22,586 nt of DNA, from positions 1 through 22,586 of the forward strand of contig JACQPO010000235.1 in NCBI GenBank assembly GCA_016207545.1, given 5' to 3'. Each line of letters starts with the position of its first letter. The stretch's first letter is position 1. Both the position numbers and the translations under genes were made by a program. Shown here one piece after another: positions 1-7,435 of the stretch. The notes under the pieces were generated by a model that worked only from the letters and a program-made list of their open reading frames with translations, did no database searches and was not told where the DNA came from. This DNA comes from Methanobacteriota archaeon (GTDB taxonomy: Archaea; Thermoplasmatota; Thermoplasmata; RBG-16-68-12; EA-27).

Positions 1-921
1 CTCCTGCCCGGCGCGCGGGTCGAGGTCGACGAGCGGAAGCGGAATCCCGCGGACTTCGTGCTGTGGAAGTCCCACAAGCCGGGCGAGCCGGAGTGGGACA
101 GCCCGTGGGGCCCCGGCCGGCCCGGGTGGCACATCGAGGACACCGCGATCACGATTGCCCACTTCGGTCCGCAATACGACATCCACGGCGGGGCCACGGA
201 GCTCATGTTTCCGCACCACGAGGCGGAGATTGCGCAGGCGGAGGCGTTCACGGGGCAGCGCCCGTTCGTGAAGTACTGGATGCACACGGGGCTGCTCAAC
301 GTGAAGGGCGAGAAGATGTCGAAGTCCCTCGGCAACTTCTGGGCGCTCAAGGACGCGCTCGCGCAGTACGACGGGGAGGTCCTCCGGTTCTTCCTCGTGT
401 ACGCGCACTACCGCAGCCCGATCGACTTCTCCGCAGAGGCGCTCGAAGAGGCAAAGGCCGCGTACGGCCGCCTCACGGAGGCGATTGCGAACGTCGACGC
501 GGAGTCGCGGTCCGCGCCGGATCACGGCACGCAGGACGCTTCGCTCCGGACGGCGATCGCCCAAGCGCGCGCAGCGTTCGAGGCCGCGATGGACGACGAT
601 TTCAACACGCGGGAGGCGCTCGCCGCGGTCTTCGACTTCGCGAACGCGGTGAACCGCGCGCTCGGCCACGCGGGCAGGGGCGCGCTCGCGGAGGCGCGGG
701 CGACGTTCGACACGTTCGGCGAGGTGCTCGGCCTTTGGCGGGGCCGCGGCGGCGCTGCAGAGGGCCTCACGGAAGGCCTCGTGGAGGCGTTCGTCGAGCT
801 GCGGGAGGATGCGCGAAAGCGCAAGGACTTCGCGACGTCGGACCGCATCCGCGAGCTGTTGGCGGCCCGCGGAATCGTCCTCGAGGACACGAAAACCGGG
901 GTGCGGTGGAAGGTCCGGTAA
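1..921 (+). CDS. cysS: Cysteinyl-tRNA synthetase, C-terminal part (5' end outside window)
   Basis: Class I aminoacyl-tRNA synthetase that charges tRNA-Cys with cysteine in the cytoplasm. The reading frame is open from the first base and ends at TAA 919-921, so the N-terminal HIGH motif lies outside the window. Visible are GRPGWHIEDTAI (in codons 40-51 of the partial frame), the FPHHEAEIAQ zinc-site segment, the KMSKS loop (KMSKSLGNF) that stabilises the aminoacyl-adenylate, a helical anticodon-binding domain, and the usual C-terminal ending DTKTGVRWKVR. The residue after GWHIE, which is a zinc-ligand cysteine in E. coli CysRS, is aspartate here. This variant may be normal in archaeal relatives, but I cannot confirm that. 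The family assignment is secure. Confidence 0.96.
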   Translation, partial: LLPGARVEVDERKRNPADFVLWKSHKPGEPEWDSPWGPGRPGWHIEDTAITIAHFGPQYDIHGGATELMFPHHEAEIAQAEAFTGQRPFVKYWMHTGLLNVKGEKMSKSLGNFWALKDALAQYDGEVLRFFLVYAHYRSPIDFSAEALEEAKAAYGRLTEAIANVDAESRSAPDHGTQDASLRTAIAQARAAFEAAMDDDFNTREALAAVFDFANAVNRALGHAGRGALAEARATFDTFGEVLGLWRGRGGAAEGLTEGLVEAFVELREDARKRKDFATSDRIRELLAARGIVLEDTKTGVRWKVR

Positions 922-987
922 CGCGTCGCGGAGGCGTCGCGAACACGGTGTTCCCGAAACTGAGAACAAGGGGGTCTTTCCCGCTCC

Positions 988-1017
988 GGGGTATTTAAAG
1001 GGGCCTTTATATACCCC
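988..1017. promoter_or_regulatory. Palindrome overlapping a TATA box upstream of gyrB
   Basis: Two 14-base arms, GGGGTATTTAAAGG (988-1001) and CCTTTATATACCCC (1004-1017), are reverse complements with one mismatch and a 2-base GG spacer. The right arm contains a strong archaeal TATA-like box (CTTTATATAC). An element at about 1009 would place a transcript start near 1035, about 120 bases before gyrB. The symmetry suggests a regulator-binding site or a bidirectional TBP site. The role is inferred. Confidence 0.5.
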
Positions 1018-1066
1018 CGAGCCCGTCCGCGGGGGTCGTTTTCTCCATAGAAACGGGGGTCGGCAC

Positions 1067-1075
1067 CTTTATATC
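1067..1075 (+). promoter_or_regulatory. TATA-like box, probable main gyrBA promoter
   Basis: CTTTATATC in a GC-rich surround matches the archaeal TATA consensus. Transcription would begin near 1095-1098, leaving a leader of about 60 bases before the gyrB ATG. It lies downstream of the palindromic TATA region, so gyrB may have tandem promoters. The motif GGGGGTC occurs at 970, 1031 and 1055 around both boxes. Confidence 0.55.
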
Positions 1076-1155
1076 TCGTCGGGGCTTATGGAGACCCCCC
1101 CAGGGATGGGGTGCGAAGAGGGCTTAATCTCACTCAACGGAATGGTGCGAAATAG

Positions 1156-3063
1156 ATGGTGGAAGAGACCCCCGTTTCCCTTCCGTACGACGCGGAACAG
1201 ATCCAGGTTCTCGAGGGCTTGCAGGCGGTCCGCCGCCGGCCCGCGATGTACATCGGCAGCGTCGGCGAACGCGGGTTGCACCACCTCGTGCACGAGGTCG
1301 TCGACAACAGCATCGACGAGGCGATGGCGGGGTTCTGCCAGGAAGTCCACGTCACGATGAACGCGGACGGGTCCGTCACGATCGCGGACGACGGCCGCGG
1401 GATTCCCGTCGACCTCCATCCCAAGTACAAGGAGCCGGGCGTGCAGATCGTCCTCACGCGGATGCACAGCGGCGGCAAGTTCGAGCGGAAGATGTACCGC
1501 GTCTCCGGCGGCCTTCACGGCGTCGGCCTCAGCGTCGTGAACGCGCTGAGCGAGTGGCTCGAGGTGCGCATCCGACGCGGCGGCAAGGAATACTTCCAGC
1601 GGTACGAGCGCGGGTCGCCCGTGTCGGACCTCAAGGTCGTCGGCGAGGCGAAGGGGACCGGCACGATTGTGACGTTCCGACCCGACGCGACGGTCTTCGA
1701 GAGCATCGAGTTCGACTACGACACGATAGCGACGCGGCTCCGCGAGCTCGCGTTTCTGAACCGCGACCTCAAGGTCATCGTCGTCGACAAGCGGAAGGAC
1801 CGCGGCGACGTGTTCCAATACGCGGGCGGGATTGTCGAGTACGTCAAGTGGATCAACCGCGGCCGTACGCCGCTTCACGCGGACCCGATCTTCTTCGCGA
1901 AGGAGGGGAACGGGGTCGCGATCGAGGTCGCGCTCCAGTGGACGGACGCGTATCAGGAGAACATCCACACGTTCGTGAACAACATCAACACGATCGAGGG
2001 CGGCACGCACCTCATCGGCTTCAAGGCCGCGCTCGTCCGCGCGATGAACAACTACGCACGGAGCCAGAAGTTGCTGAAGAACGGGGAGGGCCTGGAGGGC
2101 GAGGACGTGCGGGAGGGGCTCACGGCGATCCTCAACGTGAAGTTGCCGGAGCCGCAGTTCGAGGGGCAGACGAAGACGAAGCTGGGGAACAGTGAGGTCA
2201 AGGGGATTGTCGAGTCCCTCGTGTACGAGAAGCTCAGCGAATACCTGATCGAGACGCCGAAGGTCGCGCAGGTGGCGGTCGCGAAGGCCGTGCTAGCGTC
2301 TCAGGCCCGCGAGGCCGCGCGAAAGGCGCGCGAGCTCACCCGTCGGAAAGGGCTGCTTGACTCTTTCTCCCTCCCCGGGAAGCTCGCGGACTGTCAGCAG
2401 CACGACCCCGCGAAGGCGGAGCTGTTCATCGTGGAGGGGCCGAGTGCCGGCGGCTCCGCGAAGCAGGGTCGGAGCAAGGAGTTTCAGGCGATCCTGCCCC
2501 TTCGCGGAAAGATCTTGAACGTGGAGAAAGCGCGGCTCGACCAGATGTTGAAGAACGAGGAGATCCGGACCTTGATCACCGCCATCGGGACCAGCATTCA
2601 GGACGAGTTCGACATCGGCAAGTGCCGCTACCACAAGCTCATCATCATGTCCGATGCGGACGTCGACGGGGAGCACATCCGCACGCTGCTCCTCACGTTC
2701 TTCTTCCGGTACATGAAGCCCCTGATCGAGGCGGGGTACGTGTACATCGCGCAGCCGCCGTTGTACAAGATGAAGAAAGGCAAGGACGTGCGTTACGCGT
2801 TCAGCGACCGTGAGAAGGAGGAAGCCGTTCGCCAGCTCGGGGACGGCGTCGCGATTCAGCGGTACAAGGGCCTCGGCGAGATGAATTCGGAGGAGCTGTG
2901 GGAGACGACGCTGAACCCGGAGACACGGATCCTGAAGCAGGTCGCGATTGAGGATGCGGTCCGCGCCGATCAGGTCTTCTCCATCCTCATGGGCGAGTCC
3001 GTGGAGGACCGCCGCCAGTTCATCGAGGCTCACGCGAAGGACGTCGTGAACCTCGACATCTGA
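1156..3063 (+). CDS. gyrB: DNA gyrase subunit B
   Basis: ATPase and TOPRIM subunit of the type IIA topoisomerase that introduces negative supercoils with GyrA. At 635 residues it is the short form without the large E. coli insertion. The GHKL ATPase shows E47/N51 (HEVVDNSIDEA), ADDGRGIP near 77-84, the glycine-rich loop GGLHGVGLSVVNA (118-130) and the transducer lysine in QTKTKLG (near 340). The TOPRIM part has catalytic E427 and the D500/D502/D504 metal site (SDADVDGEH). The normally invariant EGDSA reads EGPSA and GRDR reads GRSK. An in-frame TAG directly precedes ATG 1156, which fixes the start. No Shine-Dalgarno is visible. gyrA follows after 8 bases. Archaeal gyrases are generally regarded as of bacterial origin. 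Confidence 0.97.
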   Translation: MVEETPVSLPYDAEQIQVLEGLQAVRRRPAMYIGSVGERGLHHLVHEVVDNSIDEAMAGFCQEVHVTMNADGSVTIADDGRGIPVDLHPKYKEPGVQIVLTRMHSGGKFERKMYRVSGGLHGVGLSVVNALSEWLEVRIRRGGKEYFQRYERGSPVSDLKVVGEAKGTGTIVTFRPDATVFESIEFDYDTIATRLRELAFLNRDLKVIVVDKRKDRGDVFQYAGGIVEYVKWINRGRTPLHADPIFFAKEGNGVAIEVALQWTDAYQENIHTFVNNINTIEGGTHLIGFKAALVRAMNNYARSQKLLKNGEGLEGEDVREGLTAILNVKLPEPQFEGQTKTKLGNSEVKGIVESLVYEKLSEYLIETPKVAQVAVAKAVLASQAREAARKARELTRRKGLLDSFSLPGKLADCQQHDPAKAELFIVEGPSAGGSAKQGRSKEFQAILPLRGKILNVEKARLDQMLKNEEIRTLITAIGTSIQDEFDIGKCRYHKLIIMSDADVDGEHIRTLLLTFFFRYMKPLIEAGYVYIAQPPLYKMKKGKDVRYAFSDREKEEAVRQLGDGVAIQRYKGLGEMNSEELWETTLNPETRILKQVAIEDAVRADQVFSILMGESVEDRRQFIEAHAKDVVNLDI

Positions 3064-3067
3064 GGTG
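3062..3067 (+). promoter_or_regulatory. Shine-Dalgarno for gyrA
   Basis: GAGGTG starts inside the gyrB stop codon and lies 4 bases before the gyrA GTG. It supports the GTG at 3072 as the start, rather than the internal ATG of MERSYIDYAM, and coupled translation of the two subunits. Confidence 0.65.
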
Positions 3068-3071
3068 GACC

Positions 3072-5663
3072 GTGCCGGACGGAACGGAGCAGCGCCGCGT
3101 CGTGCAGCGCCCCATCGAAGACGAGATGGAGCGCTCGTACATCGATTACGCGATGAGCGTGATCGTCGGTCGCGCGCTCCCGGACGTGCGCGACGGACTC
3201 AAGCCCGTACAGCGGCGGATCCTCCACGCGATGAACGAGCTGGGCATCGGCGCAGGCTCCCAGCACAAGAAGAGCGCGCGCATCGTCGGGGAAGTCCTCG
3301 GGAAATACCATCCGCACGGCGACGCACCCGTGTACGACGCCCTCGTCCGCATGGGGCAGGACTTCTCAATGCGCTATCCATTGATCCACGCACAAGGAAA
3401 TTTCGGCTCGATTGACGGAGACCCGCCGGCGGCGATGCGTTACACGGAGGCCCGTCTCGCGAAGGTCGCGGAGGAGATGCTCCAGGACATCGAGAGGGAG
3501 ACCGTTGACTTCGTCGACAACTTTGACGGCACGCTCAAGGAGCCCGTCGTCCTCCCCTCGAAGTTTCCAAACCTCCTCGTGAACGGATCTGCGGGGATTG
3601 CGGTCGCGATGGCGACGAACATCCCGCCGCACAACCTCGCGGAGGTCGTCGACGCCCTCGTGGCGGTGATCGATAACCCGGATGTCGATGTGTCCGAACT
3701 CGTGAACTACGAGACGGGCCCGATCCGCGGTCCGGACTTCCCGACGGGCGGCGTGATTTATGGATGGGACGGGGTGTGGGAGGCGTATAGGACGGGTCGC
3801 GGCCAGTTCCGCGTCCGCGCGCACTCCAAGATGGAGGGGGACGAAGGACATCGGCGCGTCGTGTTCACGGACGTCCCGTTCATGGTGAACAAGTCCCAGC
3901 TCCTCGCGGGCATCGCCGACCTCGTGAAGCAGAAGCGGATCGACGGCGTGTCCGACCTCCGAGACGAGAGCGATCGAGAGGGCATCCGCATCGTCGTCGA
4001 GCTGAAGAAGGACGCGAACGAAGAGGTCGTCCTCAACCAGCTGTACGCGCACACCACGCTTCAGTCGACGTTCGGCATGATCAACCTCGCCCTCGTCGAC
4101 GGGGAGCCGAAGACGCTCACGCTCAAGGAGACGCTCCAGGAGTACGTCCGGCACCGGAAGGAGGTCGTTCGGCGCCGCACGCAGTTCGACCTGAACAAGG
4201 CACGCGCCCGGTTGCACATCGTCGAGGGTCTCATCACCGCGGTGGACCACCTCGACGACGTCATCAGTCTGATTCGCCGGTCCCGGGAGGTCGACGAGGC
4301 GAAGCAGGGCATGATGCGCCGCTACCTGCTCAGCGAGGAGCAGGCGAAGGCGATCCTCGACATGCGGCTCCAGAGGCTGACGGGGCTCGCGATCGAGGAA
4401 CTGCGGGCGGAGCAACGCCAGCTCGAGGGGACGATTGCGGACCTCGAGGCGATCCTCACGTCCGAAGCGCGAATCTTGGCGGTCATCAAGGAGGAGCTGC
4501 TCGAGCTCAAGGAGAAATACGAGGACGAGCGGCGCACGGAAGTCGTGCCGCAGGCGACGGACTTCGACATCGAGGACCTCATCCCCGTCGAGGACAACGT
4601 CGTCACGATCTCGAGCACGGGATACATCAAACGGCTCGCCGTGAAGTCGTACCGCCAGCAGCGCCGCGGCGGCAAGGGCGTCACGGGGATGGGCACGAAG
4701 GAGGAGGACTACGTCGTCAACCTGTTTATCGCGTCCACCCACGACTACATCCTGTTCTTCACGAGCAAGGGCCGCCTCCACTGGCTCAAGACGTACAAGA
4801 TTCCGGAGGCCGGTCGCGCTGCGCGCGGGAAGCCGATCGTCAACCTGTTGCAGCGGCTCGAGCAGGACGAGAAGGTGCAGGCGATGATCCCCGTCAGGGA
4901 GTTCGACGGCACAAAGTACCTCGTGTTCGCGACGCGGAAGGGGATGATCAAGCGGACGAAGTTGGCCGCCTACCGCCACGTCACGATTCGCGGCGTAACC
5001 GCGATCAAACTCCGTCAGGGGGACGAGCTGATCGACGCCCGGGTCGCGGACGGGGACGAGGAGGTCGTCCTCGCGACCGCGGGCGGATACGCGAACCGAT
5101 TCCCGCTCTCGGAGTCCCGACCGATGGGGCGCGTCGCGACGGGCGTGATCGGCATTCGCCTGTATCCCGACGACGAGGTCGTCTCGATGACGTTGAGCAA
5201 GGACCCCGAGGCGGAGCTCCTCACGATCCTCGGGAAGGGGTTCGGCAAGCGGACGCAGGTGAAGGCCTACCGCCGCACCCGGCGCGGCAGCCACGGCGTG
5301 CAGACGACGAACATGAAGATTGCGAGGTCGCGGGTCGTGACCGTTCGGGTCGTACATCAGGACGACCAGCTCCTCGTGACGACTATGAACGGCATGGTCA
5401 TCCGGTGCCCCGTGAAGGACATCCGCGTCACGGGCCGGGCGGCGAAGGGCGTTCGGATCATGCGACTCGAGGACGGGGATAAGGTAATGGCGGTCGCGCG
5501 ACTTGTCAGCGAGCAGGAGGAGGAAGAGGCGATGGAGGCCGCGGAGGAGCATGCGCCGCCGAGGCCGCAGCCGGAGATTGGCCCACCGGGCGAGGACGAG
5601 GAAGCGGAGGACGCGGAACCCGAGGACGGCTCCGGGGAACCGGACGAGGAGTCCGACCTATAG
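3072..5663 (+). CDS. gyrA: DNA gyrase subunit A
   Basis: DNA breakage-reunion subunit of gyrase, acting as A2B2 with GyrB. The 863-residue protein starts at GTG 3072. The winged-helix/tower core carries the active-site tyrosine Y124 in AAMRYTEARL. The GyrA-box QRRGGKG sits at residues 530-536 in the first blade of the C-terminal beta-pinwheel, which marks a true gyrase rather than topoisomerase IV. The six-blade wrapping domain is followed by a strongly acidic tail (about residues 818-863, rich in E and D, with proline). At the quinolone site HPHGDAPVYD, alanine (residue 85) replaces E. coli Ser83, while the Asp87 equivalent is kept. The stop TAG overlaps the stop of the convergent epimerase gene. 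Confidence 0.97.
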   Translation: MPDGTEQRRVVQRPIEDEMERSYIDYAMSVIVGRALPDVRDGLKPVQRRILHAMNELGIGAGSQHKKSARIVGEVLGKYHPHGDAPVYDALVRMGQDFSMRYPLIHAQGNFGSIDGDPPAAMRYTEARLAKVAEEMLQDIERETVDFVDNFDGTLKEPVVLPSKFPNLLVNGSAGIAVAMATNIPPHNLAEVVDALVAVIDNPDVDVSELVNYETGPIRGPDFPTGGVIYGWDGVWEAYRTGRGQFRVRAHSKMEGDEGHRRVVFTDVPFMVNKSQLLAGIADLVKQKRIDGVSDLRDESDREGIRIVVELKKDANEEVVLNQLYAHTTLQSTFGMINLALVDGEPKTLTLKETLQEYVRHRKEVVRRRTQFDLNKARARLHIVEGLITAVDHLDDVISLIRRSREVDEAKQGMMRRYLLSEEQAKAILDMRLQRLTGLAIEELRAEQRQLEGTIADLEAILTSEARILAVIKEELLELKEKYEDERRTEVVPQATDFDIEDLIPVEDNVVTISSTGYIKRLAVKSYRQQRRGGKGVTGMGTKEEDYVVNLFIASTHDYILFFTSKGRLHWLKTYKIPEAGRAARGKPIVNLLQRLEQDEKVQAMIPVREFDGTKYLVFATRKGMIKRTKLAAYRHVTIRGVTAIKLRQGDELIDARVADGDEEVVLATAGGYANRFPLSESRPMGRVATGVIGIRLYPDDEVVSMTLSKDPEAELLTILGKGFGKRTQVKAYRRTRRGSHGVQTTNMKIARSRVVTVRVVHQDDQLLVTTMNGMVIRCPVKDIRVTGRAAKGVRIMRLEDGDKVMAVARLVSEQEEEEAMEAAEEHAPPRPQPEIGPPGEDEEAEDAEPEDGSGEPDEESDL

Positions 5664-6713
5664 GCGGACGTCCATCCCGAGCCCAGACTTGCCGGACGGC
5701 TTTAGGTATCCGTCCTCGAACTGCAACCCGCTCGCGGGGTCCTCCGCGAGGTTGAAGTGGGAGTCGAGGTCTGCGAACCGCACGTTCCGCTGGGCGAGCG
5801 CGACGTGCAAGGCGGCGGCAATCGACAGGGACGACTCCGCGTTGCACCCGACCATCGTGGGCATCCCCGCGGACTCGCAGATCGCGTTGGCCTCGAGGGT
5901 GCGGGAAATCCCACCTGTCTTCATGAGCTTCAGGTTCACGAGCCGTGCGCACTTGCTCCAGCCCACCTTCGCGGCATCCTGCGGGCTCACGACGGACTCG
6001 TCCGCCATCACGGGAATCGGGGACGTCTCCGTGAGGCTCCGCATCCCCTCGAGGTCGTCCGCGGGCAGCGGCTGTTCGAAGAATTCGAGCACCTGCGGGT
6101 ACGCCTGGCGGGCGAATCGCAGGGCGGCGCGATACCGGTACGCTTGGTTCGCGTCGACCCGCACTAGGATGTGGTTCCCGAGCGCGGTCCGCAACTTCGT
6201 GACGCGCTCAAGGTCCTCATCGACGCGCCCCCCGAGCTTCAGCTTGATCGCCCGGAATCCCTCTCGCACGAACGCCTTCGCCCGGTCCGCGGCCGCGGGT
6301 GCGTCCATCAGGCCGACCGTGCGGTCCGTCAGGATCGCCTCGCGGGCTTCCCCGAGCATCCGGTACAGGGGCAGACCTCGGCTTCTGCCGAGCACGTCGA
6401 ACACCGCCAAATCAATGGCCGCCTTGGCGGCGGGATTACCAGGCAGGATCGCGTCCATCTTGTCCGCCACATCGCGGCCGCGCTCGAACGCGAATCCGCG
6501 GAGTTCCGCCGCCATTTTTTCGAGGGCTTGTATGACCGTATCCTTCGATTCCTTCGTCACGTCGCTCGGGCTCGTTGCGCCCCATCCCTCCGTACCGTCC
6601 ACGTCGAGCCGGACGAACACGACCTGCGCGACGCCGGAGGCGTGCCGGTAGGTCGCGAACCGTTCCTTCCGCGGCAGATCCCGCGGGTACCACTCGATTC
6701 GTTCGACGTTCAT
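5658..6713 (-). CDS. Dipeptide epimerase-like enzyme, enolase superfamily (muconate-lactonizing subgroup)
   Basis: A 351-residue TIM-barrel enzyme of the MLE subgroup, probably of the L-Ala-D/L-Glu epimerase type, which interconverts stereoisomers of dipeptides by alpha-proton exchange. Visible are the KxK base pair (K157/K159 in AIKLKL), three Mg2+ ligands (D188 in RVDANQ, E213 in FFEQPL, D238 in ADES), the opposing lysine near 262 (NLKLMKTGG), and the DxD motif D315-L-D317 that binds the substrate amino group in dipeptide epimerases. N-succinyl-amino acid racemase and o-succinylbenzoate synthase are relatives, but the DLD motif favours a dipeptide substrate. The start ATG overlaps the nth stop as ATGA. 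The 3' end overlaps gyrA by 6 bases through the palindrome CTATAG. The substrate in an organism without murein is unknown. Confidence 0.85.
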   Translation of the reverse strand: MNVERIEWYPRDLPRKERFATYRHASGVAQVVFVRLDVDGTEGWGATSPSDVTKESKDTVIQALEKMAAELRGFAFERGRDVADKMDAILPGNPAAKAAIDLAVFDVLGRSRGLPLYRMLGEAREAILTDRTVGLMDAPAAADRAKAFVREGFRAIKLKLGGRVDEDLERVTKLRTALGNHILVRVDANQAYRYRAALRFARQAYPQVLEFFEQPLPADDLEGMRSLTETSPIPVMADESVVSPQDAAKVGWSKCARLVNLKLMKTGGISRTLEANAICESAGMPTMVGCNAESSLSIAAALHVALAQRNVRFADLDSHFNLAEDPASGLQFEDGYLKPSGKSGLGMDVRL

Positions 6714-7435
6714 CGTGTGTCCGCGGGAATGCGAGCCCCCGTCTTAAGGGGCCCGCTCTTTCCCGTTCGTCGCAACCGACGATAGTAGCGGCAGAAGTCC
6801 GTGAACGTGCACACCGTGCAGCGCGGTCCGTTCGTCCGGCACACGTCCTTTCCGAACCGGACAAACAGCTCGTTGAGCTGGAGCCACCATGCCTTCGGGA
6901 CGATTCGACGCAGGCGTCGCTCGACCTCCTCCTCGTCCGCGTCCTCCGCCGCGAGGCCGAGGCGACGGGAGACCACCGCGACATGGACGTCGACGGGGAT
7001 CGCGGGTTTCCCGAACCCGTACACGAGGACGCAGTTCGCGGTCTTAGGACCGACCTGCGGCAGGGCGACGAGCTCCTCGTACGTGTCAGGAACGCGGCCC
7101 CCGTACCGCTCGAGTAGGATCCGGGACACCTCGCGGATTTTCTGCGCCTTTTGGCGGTAGAATCCCGCGGGCCGGATGAGCTCTGCGAGTTTCCGTACGG
7201 GAGCCCGCGCGATTGCGTGTGGGGTGTCGTACTTCGCGTACAGCCGGGCGGACGCCTCTTCCGTACGCTCGTCCCGCGTCCGTTGGGACAGGATTGTGGA
7301 GATGAGGACCTTGAACGGATCTTCCGTCTCCGCCGTCACCTTTGCGAGCGCAGTGCCCGGGTCCTCGTGGAAGGAGTGCCCGTAGCGGGTCCCGAGATCC
7401 GCGAAGATGCGCCGGACCTTCTCGTCCGTCCTCAT
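6710..7435 (-). CDS. nth: Endonuclease III, DNA glycosylase/AP lyase
   Basis: Base-excision repair enzyme removing oxidised pyrimidines and cleaving at the resulting AP site. The helix-hairpin-helix is LPQVGPKTANC with catalytic Lys131, followed by Asp149 in PVDVHV. The [4Fe-4S] cluster ligands are C199-x6-C206-x2-C209-x5-C215. I chose ATG 7435 because it forms a 4-base ATGA overlap with the folC stop; the upstream ATG at 7441 would add two residues (MG). At 241 residues it is slightly longer than bacterial Nth, with a basic C-terminal tail. It sits between folC and the epimerase in one operon, with a second ATGA overlap at its end, so all three are probably translationally coupled. Confidence 0.95.
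   Translation of the reverse strand: MRTDEKVRRIFADLGTRYGHSFHEDPGTALAKVTAETEDPFKVLISTILSQRTRDERTEEASARLYAKYDTPHAIARAPVRKLAELIRPAGFYRQKAQKIREVSRILLERYGGRVPDTYEELVALPQVGPKTANCVLVYGFGKPAIPVDVHVAVVSRRLGLAAEDADEEEVERRLRRIVPKAWWLQLNELFVRFGKDVCRTNGPRCTVCTFTDFCRYYRRLRRTGKSGPLKTGARIPADTR

Noticed and set aside
1089..1360. ATG-initiated frame running from the gyrB leader through the start of gyrB in another frame
   Set aside because: It has no family-like sequence and is an out-of-frame shadow. The real gyrB frame begins right after an in-frame TAG at 1153-1155.
3366..5552. Long antisense frame within gyrA
   Set aside because: Antisense shadow of a conserved GC-rich gene, rich in Arg, Leu, Asp and Val with no recognisable domain.
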